Shown: positions 32,673-40,487, numbered from the stretch's first letter. The stretch is DNA of 50,733 bases from Solirubrobacterales bacterium (GCA_027315115.1 DAHUYQ010000003.1:1-50733), one strand, 5' to 3'. The notes: a model not told the origin generated them from the letters alone. Numbers and translations are program-made.

Positions 32673-33772
32673 CGACTCGCCTCCTGTGCGCCGCCTTCCA
32701 GCAGAACCACATGGTGGGACTGCAGGCACAGGCCCGTGGTCGCGTGTACCAGCGCCCTGCCGCCGCTCTCTCGAAGGCGGGCAACGGCATCGACCACGGA
32801 GCGCAGGCCGGCCACGCCCGAGGCGGATCCTGCCAGCCAACCGCCGGACGGGCTCAGCTTCGGATCGCTCTCCATGCGCTCCACGAGCTGCTCGCCGTCG
32901 CCCAGCCCGAGCGCGCTTGCGAGGATCAGATACTGGTGCGCGTAGGGCGCGTTCAGCTCGATCACGTCGAGGTCGTCCATGCTCCAGCCGGCCAGCCCAA
33001 GTGCGTCGGTGGCGGCCGCGGCCGCCTCGGGAGCGTCGTGGATGCACGCGCGCTGACTCCAGTAGGCGGAGGTTCGCGAGGAGCTGGCGACCACCCGCAC
33101 GCGCTGCGCTGCAAGCTGATCGGCAACCAGGTCGTCGCAGACCACCAGCGCCGCGGCGGCGTCCATCAGCGGCGCCCTGTCCAGCTCGCGCAGCGGCGTG
33201 GCGGTGGCGGCGGAGGCGAGCACCTGCTCGACGCCGAGGGGCTCCAGCACCTGCGAGCGCGCCCTGAAGGCGGACACCACGCGCGCGGCGTGCTCGGCGG
33301 TGAAGCGGCCCGTGGCGTAGAGCTGCTGTGCCTGCATCGCCGCCAGCACGCATTCGTCGGGATCGAGCTGGCGCTCGAAGAACGGGTCGAACGCGGCCAG
33401 CTCGATGCTGTGCACGTCGCCCTGGGACTCCTTGGCATGCGCCAGCACGAGGTTGAGATGCTGGTCGCCGTCCTCGATGCGCGCGGCCGCGTAGGCGAGT
33501 GCCTGAGTGCCGTCGGCGGCGACCTTGGCCTCCGAGCCGGTCGCTCCTCCGACCAGCTCGTTGACGTTCATGCTGGAGATCGTGCGCCCGTCCCAGAAGT
33601 CCTGACTCGCGGTGACGGCGCCTGTGATCTGCGAGAGCGTGACTCCCGCATCCCGCAGCGCCGGAGCGATCGCCTCCCATGCGAGCTCGTTGAGCGCCAG
33701 GTCGTCGCGGCGGGCCGCGGTGCGCGCCTCGCCGAGGCCCACGATCCAGGTGTTGCTGTGCGTCGTGCTCAT
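32669..33772 (-). CDS. Thiolase-like companion subunit, degenerate
   Basis: A 367-residue protein with thiolase-fold traits but heavily altered motifs: TWIVGLGEA start, ASQDFWDGRTISSMNV, a DVIELNAPYAHQYLILASALGLGDGE segment where active thiolases have the His motif, and SPSGGWLAGSASGVAGLRSVVDAV near the C-terminus. No catalytic Cys or His is evident. It probably serves as a structural half of a heteromeric thiolase-fold complex with the overlapping 31503-32672 product. It is the first gene of the 14-gene operon. A TAGATT -10 (33783-33788, minus strand) puts transcription start about four bases before the ATG. The operator at 33786-33803 overlaps that hexamer. Confidence 0.78.
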   Translation of the reverse strand: MSTTHSNTWIVGLGEARTAARRDDLALNELAWEAIAPALRDAGVTLSQITGAVTASQDFWDGRTISSMNVNELVGGATGSEAKVAADGTQALAYAAARIEDGDQHLNLVLAHAKESQGDVHSIELAAFDPFFERQLDPDECVLAAMQAQQLYATGRFTAEHAARVVSAFRARSQVLEPLGVEQVLASAATATPLRELDRAPLMDAAAALVVCDDLVADQLAAQRVRVVASSSRTSAYWSQRACIHDAPEAAAAATDALGLAGWSMDDLDVIELNAPYAHQYLILASALGLGDGEQLVERMESDPKLSPSGGWLAGSASGVAGLRSVVDAVARLRESGGRALVHATTGLCLQSHHVVLLEGGAQEASR

Positions 33773-33785
33773 CTGCCGCCGTAAT

Positions 33786-33803
33786 CTACCAAACGATTGG
33801 TTC
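33786..33803. promoter_or_regulatory. Operator site 8 (14-gene minus operon)
   Basis: CTACCAAACGATTGGTTC contains ACCAAACGATTGGT. On the minus strand it runs into TTGGTAGATTAC, the same operator/-10 junction seen upstream of the MaoC pair at 973. Confidence 0.85.
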
Positions 33804-33837
33804 AGACGCGGTCACCTCGTCGCGCGGGGTCTCGTGG

Positions 33838-34629
33838 TCATTGCTCGAGCGCCCGCAGAATCCGCTGTGTGGGCCCCTCGGTTGGGCCGCCGTCGACCAC
33901 CAACACCGCGCCGGAGACGAAGCTCGCCGCCGCGCTGATCAGGTACTGGCAGGCGTATGCGATGTCGGTCGGCTCGCCGACTCGCCCCACCGCCGTGGTG
34001 GCCCCGGCCCTGATCGCGAGCTCCTGCCTGCCGCGGAAGACGGACTTCATCGAGCCCTCGGTGGCAACGAGCCCCGGCGAGACGCAGTTGACCCGCACCC
34101 CGGGGCCCCACTCGGCCGCCAGCGAGCCGGCCAGGTGCTCCAGGGCCGCCTTCGCGGCGCCGTAGGGACCGAACTGCGGAGTCGCACTGCTCGCGGCGGT
34201 CGCCGAGATCAGCACGGCCGCGCCGCCGTCCACCGCGAGCAGCGGGTGGGCCGCCTGCAGCACCGCCAGAGCTCCGGTCAGGTTGAGGTCGAGCTGGCGC
34301 CTGAAGCGTTCGAGCGTCACATCCGCGAGCGCGCAGTGGGCGGCGCCGCCGACGTTGGCGATCACCGCATCCAGGCGGCCGAAGCGGGCAGCGATCCGCT
34401 CCACGGCCGCGGCCAGAGCCGCCTCGTCGAGCACGTCGGCCGCGAGCGCAAGCGCGGCGGCGCCGGCGGCCTCGATCCCCGCGGCGACCTCATCGAGCGC
34501 CTCCTGGCGTCGGCCGTGGACCACGACCGAGGCTCCCTGCGCGGCGAGGTGCTCGGCCACGCCGCGGCCGATGCCCCGCGAGGAGCCCGTCACCCACACG
34601 ACCTTCTCAGATACGTCGAATCCGCTCAT
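33838..34629 (-). CDS. Short-chain dehydrogenase/reductase
   Basis: A 263-residue SDR with TGSSRGIGRG near 13-22, VVVHGRR after beta-2 (Arg suggests NADP), a variant ANVGGAAH where NNAG is usual, SATAASSATPQFGPYGAAKAALE with the catalytic Ser, Tyr and Lys, and VVDGGPTEGP at the end. It differs from the two duplicated SDRs (3363 and 22887). The frame is open upstream, but the ATG at 34629 fits the conserved N-terminus and avoids the operator. It is divergent from the CocE-like hydrolase and shares its operator. The 3' end lies 35 bases before operator 8, so read-through into the long operon is possible. Confidence 0.88.
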   Translation of the reverse strand: MSGFDVSEKVVWVTGSSRGIGRGVAEHLAAQGASVVVHGRRQEALDEVAAGIEAAGAAALALAADVLDEAALAAAVERIAARFGRLDAVIANVGGAAHCALADVTLERFRRQLDLNLTGALAVLQAAHPLLAVDGGAAVLISATAASSATPQFGPYGAAKAALEHLAGSLAAEWGPGVRVNCVSPGLVATEGSMKSVFRGRQELAIRAGATTAVGRVGEPTDIAYACQYLISAAASFVSGAVLVVDGGPTEGPTQRILRALEQ

Positions 34630-34658
34630 CGCCGCGTCCGCACTCCCGCCCGTTTTCC

Positions 34659-34672
34659 ACCAAACATTTGGT
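34659..34672. promoter_or_regulatory. Operator site 9 (divergent SDR/CocE promoter)
   Basis: ACCAAACATTTGGT, with the arms ACCAAA/TTTGGT perfectly matched around a central CA. It lies between starts at 34629 (minus) and 34698 (plus) and could control both. Confidence 0.85.
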
Positions 34673-34697
34673 CGGCACACCATGATAGCCTGCGCGC

Positions 34698-36476
34698 GTG
34701 ACCGGGAACGCTCTCGCTCCCAGCAGCGTGATCGTGGAACGCGATCTCTCGATCGAGATGCGAGACGGAATCGTGCTCGCGGCCGACCTGTACCGGCCGC
34801 AGGGAGATGGCCCCCACCCCACGCTTCTATACCGCGTGCGAGGCAGCCGCTCTGCGGCCTTCATCTCCGGGCTGCTGATGCTCAACCCTCTGGAGGCCGT
34901 GCGCCGAGGCTATGCGGTGCTGATCCAGGAGGTCCGAGGCCGCGCCGGCAGCCAGGCACGCTGGCATCCCTTCGTGCACGAGCGCGAGGACGGAGAGGAC
35001 ACGCTGAGCTGGACGCTCGCGCAGGAGTGGTGTGACGGGCGCCTTGGGACATACGGAACCGCCTACTCGGCGCAGACCGCGCTCGCGCTGGCCGCGCTCG
35101 GCCGCGATGAGCTGCGCGCGGTCGCGGTGCTCGGGACCGGCGCCGACTACCACAACGGCTGGGTCTACACCAACGGCGCCTTCGAGCTGGGCTGGAACGT
35201 CTACTGGGCCTACATGACGCTCGGCGAGTCGATCGAGCGGCTGGACGTCGACGAGCAGCGCAAGGCGGAGCTGCGCGGACGCTACGAGCAGGCGATGATC
35301 GAGGAGCCCGCGGTCGCGGCGCGGCTGCCGATCTCCGACCACCCGCTGCTGGTCGAGTGCGGCGAGCTGCAGTACCAGGAGTGGCTGGAGCACCCCGACT
35401 ACGACGACTACTGGCGGCGCATCGACGTGCTCGCCGACGCGCACCGGATCGCCGCGCCGATGCTCTCGATCGTGGGATGGCACGACAACTTCCTGAAGTC
35501 CCACATGGACCTCTACCGCGCGATCAGCGAGCGCGGGCCGGAGCCGGGCCGCTCCCACCACCGCCTCGTGATCGGGCCCTGGGAGCACGCAAACTACGTC
35601 TCTCCCTTCTCCACCAGTCGCACCGGCGCGGTCGAGCTTGGGCCGCGCGCGGCGTGCGGGGTCTCACGGTCGGGCCCGATGCTGCTCGACTGGTTCGATC
35701 GCTGGCTGACGGGGCTCGACGCCGGACCGGCGGGCGGTGTGCGCTACTGGCAGCTCGGCGAGAACGAGTGGAAGGAGTCTGCCGCCTGGCCCCCGCCGAG
35801 CCACGAGCGCGCGCTCTACCTGCACTCCTCCGGCGGCGCGGCCACCCGCGAGGGCGACGGCCTGCTGCTGGACGAGCCGCCGGTGGGCGCGCTGCCGCCG
35901 GACTCCTACGTCTATGACCCGCTGGACCCCGTGCCGACGCTCGGCGGCAAGACGCTGATGCCGACGATCATGGGCGCCGGCATCGAGGACCAGTCGGAGA
36001 TCCAGCTTCGCAAGGACGTGCTCTGCTACCGCAGCCCGGTCCTCACCGAGCCGCTGGCGATCGCCGGTCCGCTGAGGCTCCGCCTCTGGGCCTGCTCCTC
36101 GGCGCCGGACACCGACTTCACGGCCAAGCTCTGCGACGTGGCCCCCGGCGGCTTCGCCGCGAACCTCGCCGAAGGCATCGTGCGCGCCCGCTATCGCGAC
36201 TCGGCTCGCGCGCGCAGCGCGCCGCTGCAGCCGGGCGAGCCGACCATGTTCGAGATCGACCTCTGGGATCTGGCGCACACGTTCCTGCCGGGACACCGTC
36301 TGCTGCTGGAGATCAGCTCGAGCAACTTCCCGCGCTTCGACCGCAACATGAACACCGGGCACGAGCCGGGCGCCGACGGCGCGGCCGACGCCCGCAAGGC
36401 AGCCCAGCTCGTGCTCCACGACCAGCGCCACCCGAGCGTGCTGCGGCTGCCCGAGCTGCCCGGCCCGGCGGGCTGA
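34698..36476 (+). CDS. CocE/NonD-family hydrolase with Ser-to-Ala nucleophile
   Basis: A 592-residue protein of the cocaine esterase/X-Pro dipeptidyl-peptidase (CocE/NonD) family: alpha/beta-hydrolase core, helical cap and C-terminal jelly-roll domain (from about 400, including LTEPLAIAGPLRLRLW). The acid (GWHDNF, Asp263) and histidine (GPWEHA, His297) are in place. The nucleophile elbow, normally G-x-S-Y, reads GTYGTAYSA, with Ala122 where Ser is expected and a Ser two residues later. Either the enzyme is inactive, or Ser124 substitutes, or it has another role. GTG at 34698 starts the gene and needs no strong ribosome site if leaderless. The 3' end is partly duplicated at 37654-37741. Confidence 0.85.
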   Translation: MTGNALAPSSVIVERDLSIEMRDGIVLAADLYRPQGDGPHPTLLYRVRGSRSAAFISGLLMLNPLEAVRRGYAVLIQEVRGRAGSQARWHPFVHEREDGEDTLSWTLAQEWCDGRLGTYGTAYSAQTALALAALGRDELRAVAVLGTGADYHNGWVYTNGAFELGWNVYWAYMTLGESIERLDVDEQRKAELRGRYEQAMIEEPAVAARLPISDHPLLVECGELQYQEWLEHPDYDDYWRRIDVLADAHRIAAPMLSIVGWHDNFLKSHMDLYRAISERGPEPGRSHHRLVIGPWEHANYVSPFSTSRTGAVELGPRAACGVSRSGPMLLDWFDRWLTGLDAGPAGGVRYWQLGENEWKESAAWPPPSHERALYLHSSGGAATREGDGLLLDEPPVGALPPDSYVYDPLDPVPTLGGKTLMPTIMGAGIEDQSEIQLRKDVLCYRSPVLTEPLAIAGPLRLRLWACSSAPDTDFTAKLCDVAPGGFAANLAEGIVRARYRDSARARSAPLQPGEPTMFEIDLWDLAHTFLPGHRLLLEISSSNFPRFDRNMNTGHEPGADGAADARKAAQLVLHDQRHPSVLRLPELPGPAG

Positions 36477-36510
36477 GCCACCGGCACCCAAGCGCCCGGC
36501 GAACGCCCGG
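36423..36510. repeat. 88-bp direct repeat, copy 1
   Basis: It spans the last 54 bases of the CocE-like gene plus 34 bases of flank. It matches 37654-37741 at 86 of 88 positions, differing only by G/T and A/G. The two copies bracket the ImmA/IrrE insert. Confidence 0.95.
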
Positions 36511-36680
36511 GCGACCAACCACGAGCCATACCATTACTGCTAAGCTGGTGCGCTTCCTCGCCAACCACCGGAGCGCTGGTCGACGTCGTCGTGAAGACGA
36601 TAAACCTGGCGCGTTCGGGGCCTAGACAATCCGTCCGGCCCAGATACGATGGTATGTGAGCCAGCGACCGAAGGAGGGCG

Positions 36681-36704
36681 ATGTCGTCCGACGCGACATC
36701 GTGA
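36681..36704 (+). promoter_or_regulatory. 7-codon leader ORF coupled to peptidase gene
   Basis: AAGGAGG (36671-36677) precedes an ATG opening a tiny frame (MSSDATS) whose TGA shares a base with the ATG at 36704. This may couple peptidase translation to the leader. A GTG at 36656 reading through in the peptidase frame is the competing start. Confidence 0.4.
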
Positions 36705-37276
36705 TGGCAACCTGTATGAACACATCCATTCCTACACGCCAGGACGCTGAAACGGCGGCTTACGACCTGCTCCGAAGCACCTGGGCCGAGGATCTCAAGA
36801 CCTGCCGACTGCCGATCGATCCGTTCGGCATCGCCGGGATGCTCGGCCTGCAAGTAATGCGCGTGCCGCTTGAACCAGATGTTTCGGGAATGCTCGCCAA
36901 GCACCCCGGCAGAGACCCCGAGGTCTATCTCAACATGAGCGACAGCGAGGCACGTCAACGGTTCTCGTGCGCACATGAGATTGGGCACTACATCAGGCGT
37001 TCGTCGGTGGGTGCGAGCGAAGAGGAATGGGGATACATCGATCGCAGGGGACCTGCCGCAGCCCGCGGAGACAACCCCGAGGAGATCTACGCGAACCAGT
37101 TTGCCGCAGCGTTGCTGATGCCCGAGGAGCGCATTCGGACTCTGGCGTCGGAGGGTATGAGCGCGGTGACGCTGGCATTCCAATTCAGCGTCTCACTGGA
37201 AGCAATGGCCCTTCGCATCAAGAATCTAAGACTCACCGGCCAGGTCGGAGGGGCCTGGCCAGATGGGGTTTCTTAG
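36704..37276 (+). CDS. ImmA/IrrE-family metallo-endopeptidase
   Basis: A 190-residue zinc peptidase of the ImmA/IrrE (DUF955) family, which typically cleaves a repressor in mobile elements or stress circuits. The motif CAHEIGHYIRR gives His91, Glu92 and His95; the third ligand is probably Glu126 or Glu127 in NPEEIYANQFAAALLMP, the usual downstream family block. The N-terminal helix (AETAAYDLLRSTW) is standard. The start is uncertain: ATG 36704 (coupled to a leader ORF), GTG 36656 or ATG 36716. No XRE-type repressor, the usual partner, is beside it; a small membrane protein follows with a 14-base overlap. It lies inside the repeat-flanked insert. Confidence 0.85.
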   Translation: MATCMNTSIPTRQDAETAAYDLLRSTWAEDLKTCRLPIDPFGIAGMLGLQVMRVPLEPDVSGMLAKHPGRDPEVYLNMSDSEARQRFSCAHEIGHYIRRSSVGASEEEWGYIDRRGPAAARGDNPEEIYANQFAAALLMPEERIRTLASEGMSAVTLAFQFSVSLEAMALRIKNLRLTGQVGGAWPDGVS

Positions 37277-37619
37277 CCGATCCCGAGCTTTGGTGGGGCG
37301 GACCGGGCCGACGGGGCCAACCGGAGCCAGGCAGGTCGAGGATGAGGTCGCGAGAGCGAGGCACCGTAACGCCAAGACGGACAGCCGGCTGCGCCAATGG
37401 CTTGGATACGGCGCCCTGATCGCGATGGCCTTGCAGCTCGCGGCCGCCGACTACGTGTTCTATCGATATGGACATGCGCTTGGCTGGCAACTGCCAGTGG
37501 AAGCGATCATCGGATGGCTGACCGCAACCGTCGTCCAGCTCTTCATCATCCTGCGTGGATTGGGCCGCTACCTGTTCCCGCCGATCAACCCAACGCACGC
37601 TCTGCAGGACAGAGCCTGA
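37263..37619 (+). CDS. Small two-helix membrane protein
   Basis: A 118-residue protein with two hydrophobic segments (about 46-66 and 80-97) after a basic, Arg-rich N-terminal region (1-45, including GRTGPTGPTGARQ). I do not recognise a family. The start overlaps the peptidase gene by 14 bases, so the two are probably co-expressed. It might be the substrate, anchor or toxic effector regulated by the peptidase, but this is speculation from position. It lies within the insert, and no locus operator precedes it. Confidence 0.7.
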   Translation: MGFLSRSRALVGRTGPTGPTGARQVEDEVARARHRNAKTDSRLRQWLGYGALIAMALQLAAADYVFYRYGHALGWQLPVEAIIGWLTATVVQLFIILRGLGRYLFPPINPTHALQDRA

Positions 37620-37653
37620 ACGCGGCCGCATGCCTGGCCATACATGGCCTCAT

Positions 37654-37741
37654 CAGCGCCACCCGAGCGTGCTGCTGCTGCCCGAGCTGCCCGGCCCGGC
37701 GGGCTGAGCCACCGGCGCCCAAGCGCCCGGCGAACGCCCGG
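37654..37741. repeat. 88-bp direct repeat, copy 2
   Basis: A near-identical copy of 36423-36510 including a fragment of the CocE-like coding end and its stop codon, here out of context. It marks the right boundary of the insert and lies 10 bases before the CMD gene end. Confidence 0.95.
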
Positions 37742-37751
37742 CGAGCGGTCC

Positions 37752-38459
37752 TCAATCGAAGATCGCCGCCGCCGCGGCCGCCCAAGCCCCCACGCCGGAG
37801 ACGGGGATCGCGCAGATCACCGCCTCCACCAATTCGGCCTGGCTGACGCCCCGGCGGCGCGCGCAGGCAGCGTGGATCGCGACGAAGCCGGCCTCCAGTT
37901 CGGCCGCGTTGAGAGCGCACATGATCAGCTCCGCGATCGCGTCGGTGCGCGGGTCGGAGCTAAGGCAGGCGTGGTGCATGCCGAAGTAGCCCTCGAAGAC
38001 CTCGGGGGCATGCTCGTGAAGCTGCGCCATCCTCGGAGGCAGCTCGGGCATGGCGTTGTACTGCGTGAAGTAGCTGACGCCATCGGTCTGCGCCGCCGCG
38101 CGCTGCGTACCGACATCGCCGATCTCACCGGCGGCCCGAAGCAGGTGTGCGCCTGCGTTCTCGCCTCGGGAGAGCATCACCGCGGCAAGCGCCAGCGCGA
38201 TCAGCTCCTCCTCCAGGCCGATCCGGCGACCGCGCTCCAGCTCTGAGGCGGCCAGCTCGACGTTGCCGCGCGCGGCCGCGCCGACCGCCACCAGCAGCGC
38301 CTTCAGCGAGGCCGGCAGCGCGCCGTCGGCCTCTATCGCTCCGCGGATCCGCGCGTACCCCTGCGCCGCCTCGGGCGCGAGCCGGCTCACCTGCTCCAGC
38401 AGCCGCGCTTGGGATGCCGCTCCGGCGCTGTCGGCGCCGCTGGCGCCGCCGGCGCTCAC
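37752..38459 (-). CDS. Tandem CMD/AhpD-like protein
   Basis: A 235-residue all-helical protein containing two carboxymuconolactone-decarboxylase-like repeats. The first (LPASLKALLVAVGAAARGNVELAASELERGRRIGLEEEL) lies near 48-90. The second (SSDPRTDAIAELIMCALNAAELEAGFVAIHAACARRRGVSQAELVEAV) lies near 165-215. The redox CxxC of AhpD is absent, so peroxidase activity is unlikely; lactone or decarboxylase chemistry, or a structural role, remains possible. GTG at 38459 overlaps the NTF2-like gene stop (GTGA), forming a two-gene operon driven from operator 10. Another CMD protein is at 40573. Confidence 0.8.
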   Translation of the reverse strand: MSAGGASGADSAGAASQARLLEQVSRLAPEAAQGYARIRGAIEADGALPASLKALLVAVGAAARGNVELAASELERGRRIGLEEELIALALAAVMLSRGENAGAHLLRAAGEIGDVGTQRAAAQTDGVSYFTQYNAMPELPPRMAQLHEHAPEVFEGYFGMHHACLSSDPRTDAIAELIMCALNAAELEAGFVAIHAACARRRGVSQAELVEAVICAIPVSGVGAWAAAAAAIFD

Positions 38460-38977
38460 AGCGGGCTCCGATCCAGGCGGCCGGGGTGCCCCGGATACCA
38501 GTCACGCGGGATCTCCGGCCGGTTTGGAACCGCGTCGAGCCCGAGCAGCACGTGCTCGGTGATCATCCAGCGATCCCCGACGAGGCGGAACTGGTCGTGC
38601 ATCCGCGCCCACAGATGCCAGGGTTCGCCGGTGTTGCGCATGCGGTGGTAGGCGTACACGTAGGCCAGCACGTCGGCCGTGTCACCGTCGAGCCTGACGG
38701 TCAGGTTGCCGAGGTGGTGCGAGGTCCGCTCGTAGGCGTCCAGCACGCGGCCGACAGAGCGCGCGAAGCGGTCGCGGCCGCGCTTGCGCTTGCCGATCAT
38801 GATCTCGAACTCGACCTCCGGGTCCATCACCTCGACGGCGCCCTCCGGGTCGTTGGCGTCGATGCGGTCGAAGTAGTGAACGAAGGCCTGTTCGATCGCG
38901 CGGGTGGCGATCAGCTCCTCGATCGAGGGGATTTTCGGGGGAGCCGGCCTGGCTCCCGCGCTCGTCGTCTGCGTCAT
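38456..38977 (-). CDS. NTF2/SnoaL-like protein
   Basis: A 173-residue protein with an alpha+beta-barrel NTF2-like domain: IEELIATRAIEQAFVHYFDRIDANDPEGAVEVMDPEVEFEI (about 25-65), a central SHHLGNLTVRLDGDTADVLAYVYAYH and ARMHDQFRLVGDRWMITEHVLLGLD. Such SnoaL-like proteins act as small hydratases, isomerases or cyclases (ketosteroid isomerase shares the fold), often in polycyclic metabolism. ATG at 38977 is taken because the longer upstream frame would cross the operator and has a low-complexity Arg/Pro-rich start. GGGAGAGAG precedes it. A second, shorter NTF2-like gene is at 44778. Confidence 0.82.
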   Translation of the reverse strand: MTQTTSAGARPAPPKIPSIEELIATRAIEQAFVHYFDRIDANDPEGAVEVMDPEVEFEIMIGKRKRGRDRFARSVGRVLDAYERTSHHLGNLTVRLDGDTADVLAYVYAYHRMRNTGEPWHLWARMHDQFRLVGDRWMITEHVLLGLDAVPNRPEIPRDWYPGHPGRLDRSPL

Positions 38978-38986
38978 CTCTCTCCC

Positions 38987-39000
38987 ACCAGTCGATTGGT
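38987..39000. promoter_or_regulatory. Operator site 10 (NTF2-like/CMD operon)
   Basis: ACCAGTCGATTGGT matches the consensus with a single asymmetric position in one arm. It ends ten bases upstream of the ATG at 38977 (minus strand), overlapping the likely promoter. Confidence 0.8.
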
Positions 39001-39107
39001 TTTCAGAACTTGGCCGTCTCGGCGCCGGGCCGGGGCATCTCGCCGCCGGGCCGGCGCAGGCCCGCCGGGCGGCCGGCGCCGGACCGGAGCGCCTGCGCGC
39101 CGAGCCC

Positions 39108-40487
39108 TCAGTAGCGCCAGCCGTCTCCGAAGGTCGCAAGCCGCCGTCCGAGCACGTCCTCCACGACGGTCAGCGCCGCGCGCGCGGCGCGATCCACGCC
39201 GACCCCGCGCGAGCGGAAGGTGTCGGAGGCGAAGTAGAGGCCCTCGACGTTCGGCGCGCGCCAATGGGGGCGGAAGCGGCCAACCAGGTTGGGCTTCTGG
39301 ATCACGCCGAGCCCCGGCTCGTGCACGAGGTGGCGGCGGCGCCAGTAGGCGTGCTCCAGTCCCGGGTACATGATCGCCAGGTCCGCCTCGAAGCGTTCCT
39401 GGGTGGCCAGCATCCACTTCACGTCGAGCACCTTCTCGCCGGGGATGTCCAGGCCCGCCACGTAGAGCTGGGTGCCGTCGGGAGAGACCGAGGGGTCCAT
39501 CGCGGTCATGTTGAAGAAGAAGCCCGCGTGCGGCAGGCTCGGAGTGTGCAGCCAGGTGGCCAGCTCCCGTGGGTCCAGGGCATGGATCGGCTCCTTTGTG
39601 GCCAGGTAGACGCCGAGCCAGGTGGCGCGGAACTCCACGCGCGAAAGGTGCTTGATCTGGGCCACGTACCAGTCGGGCAGGTCCTGCTCGGGCACGACCT
39701 TCAGGACGTTCCAGCAGGGCAGCGTGGAGATCACGCAGGGCGTCTCCACGATCGTCTCCTCGAAGATCTCGTTGGGCAGGACGTGCTTCTCCCGGATCGC
39801 GAGCCCCGCGACGCGGCCGTTCTCGATCACCACGCGCGAGGCGGGCGTGCTCAGGGCGACCTCGCCGCCGTTCTCGATCACCGCGTCGTGGAGGTCCTTG
39901 AACATGCCGTCCCAGCCCTGGCCGGGCCAGAAGGAGTACCCGGCGACGTTCTTCTCCGAGTAGTGCATCTTGCGCACGAAGAGGTTGTCGGATGCCGAGT
40001 GGTCCCACCAGTTCTCTGTGATCGCCTCCAGCACCGTGATGAACTCCCACAGCGCGATCACGCCCTCGTGTTTGGTGTGCTGGAGCATCCACTCCCGCAG
40101 CGTGCGGTCGTCCCACTGGTCCAGCTCGTCCCAGGAGGTCTCCATCAGGATCCCGATCACCTTCTTGAGCTCGCTCTTGTCAGCCGAGTAGAGATCGCGG
40201 ACCGACTTCCAGCCTTTCTCCCAGATCACCATGTCGCTCGACGCCGGCCCGTGGATCAGCTCCTTGCCCACGTGCTCGAAGACCTTCGTGATCCCGGACC
40301 CGGAGTCCTCGACCAGGTGGCCGCCGAGGTTGATCTTGAACCCCTCGTCAGGGACCGCCAGGCCGCGGCCGCCGAGCCATGGCCCGGACTCCACGACCAG
40401 CACCGACCGCCCCTCCTTGGCGAGCAGCGCGCCCGCCGTCAGCCCGGCCGCGCCGGCTCCGATGATCACCGCGTCGTAACGACTCAT
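39108..40487 (-). CDS. FAD-dependent oxidoreductase (phytoene-desaturase-like)
   Basis: A 459-residue flavoprotein of the amine oxidase/phytoene desaturase superfamily. The dinucleotide-binding motif AVIIGAGAAGLTAGALLAKEG occupies about 6-26, followed by VVESGPWLGGRG. The C-terminal FAD-binding stretch VEGLYFASDTFRSRGVGVDRAARAAL lies near 415-440. It would dehydrogenate or isomerise a hydrophobic cyclic substrate. GGGAG lies upstream of the ATG at 40487. It follows the CMD gene by 85 bases on the same strand and is probably transcribed from operator 11. Substrate is unknown; a ring desaturase would fit the locus. Confidence 0.85.
   Translation of the reverse strand: MSRYDAVIIGAGAAGLTAGALLAKEGRSVLVVESGPWLGGRGLAVPDEGFKINLGGHLVEDSGSGITKVFEHVGKELIHGPASSDMVIWEKGWKSVRDLYSADKSELKKVIGILMETSWDELDQWDDRTLREWMLQHTKHEGVIALWEFITVLEAITENWWDHSASDNLFVRKMHYSEKNVAGYSFWPGQGWDGMFKDLHDAVIENGGEVALSTPASRVVIENGRVAGLAIREKHVLPNEIFEETIVETPCVISTLPCWNVLKVVPEQDLPDWYVAQIKHLSRVEFRATWLGVYLATKEPIHALDPRELATWLHTPSLPHAGFFFNMTAMDPSVSPDGTQLYVAGLDIPGEKVLDVKWMLATQERFEADLAIMYPGLEHAYWRRRHLVHEPGLGVIQKPNLVGRFRPHWRAPNVEGLYFASDTFRSRGVGVDRAARAALTVVEDVLGRRLATFGDGWRY

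Larger units (their letters stand above)
36511..37653. mobile_element. Putative inserted segment with ImmA/IrrE pair
   Basis: This 1.1-kb segment lies between two 88-bp direct repeats made from the 3' end of the CocE-like gene. It is visibly richer in A/T than its flanks and carries two genes unrelated to the catabolic locus. The arrangement resembles integration at a gene's 3' end with att-like repeats, but no integrase is present. Repeat-mediated duplication or recombination is the alternative. Confidence 0.5.

Noticed and set aside
36528..36655. ATACCAT (36528-36534) and ATGGTAT (36649-36655) as terminal inverted repeats of the insert
   Set aside because: Only 7 bp, one lies inside the insert next to the peptidase start, and the 88-bp direct repeat is a far better boundary.
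36656..36703. GTG 36656 as the peptidase start
   Set aside because: It has no ribosome site and adds 16 residues not typical of the family; kept as an alternative only.
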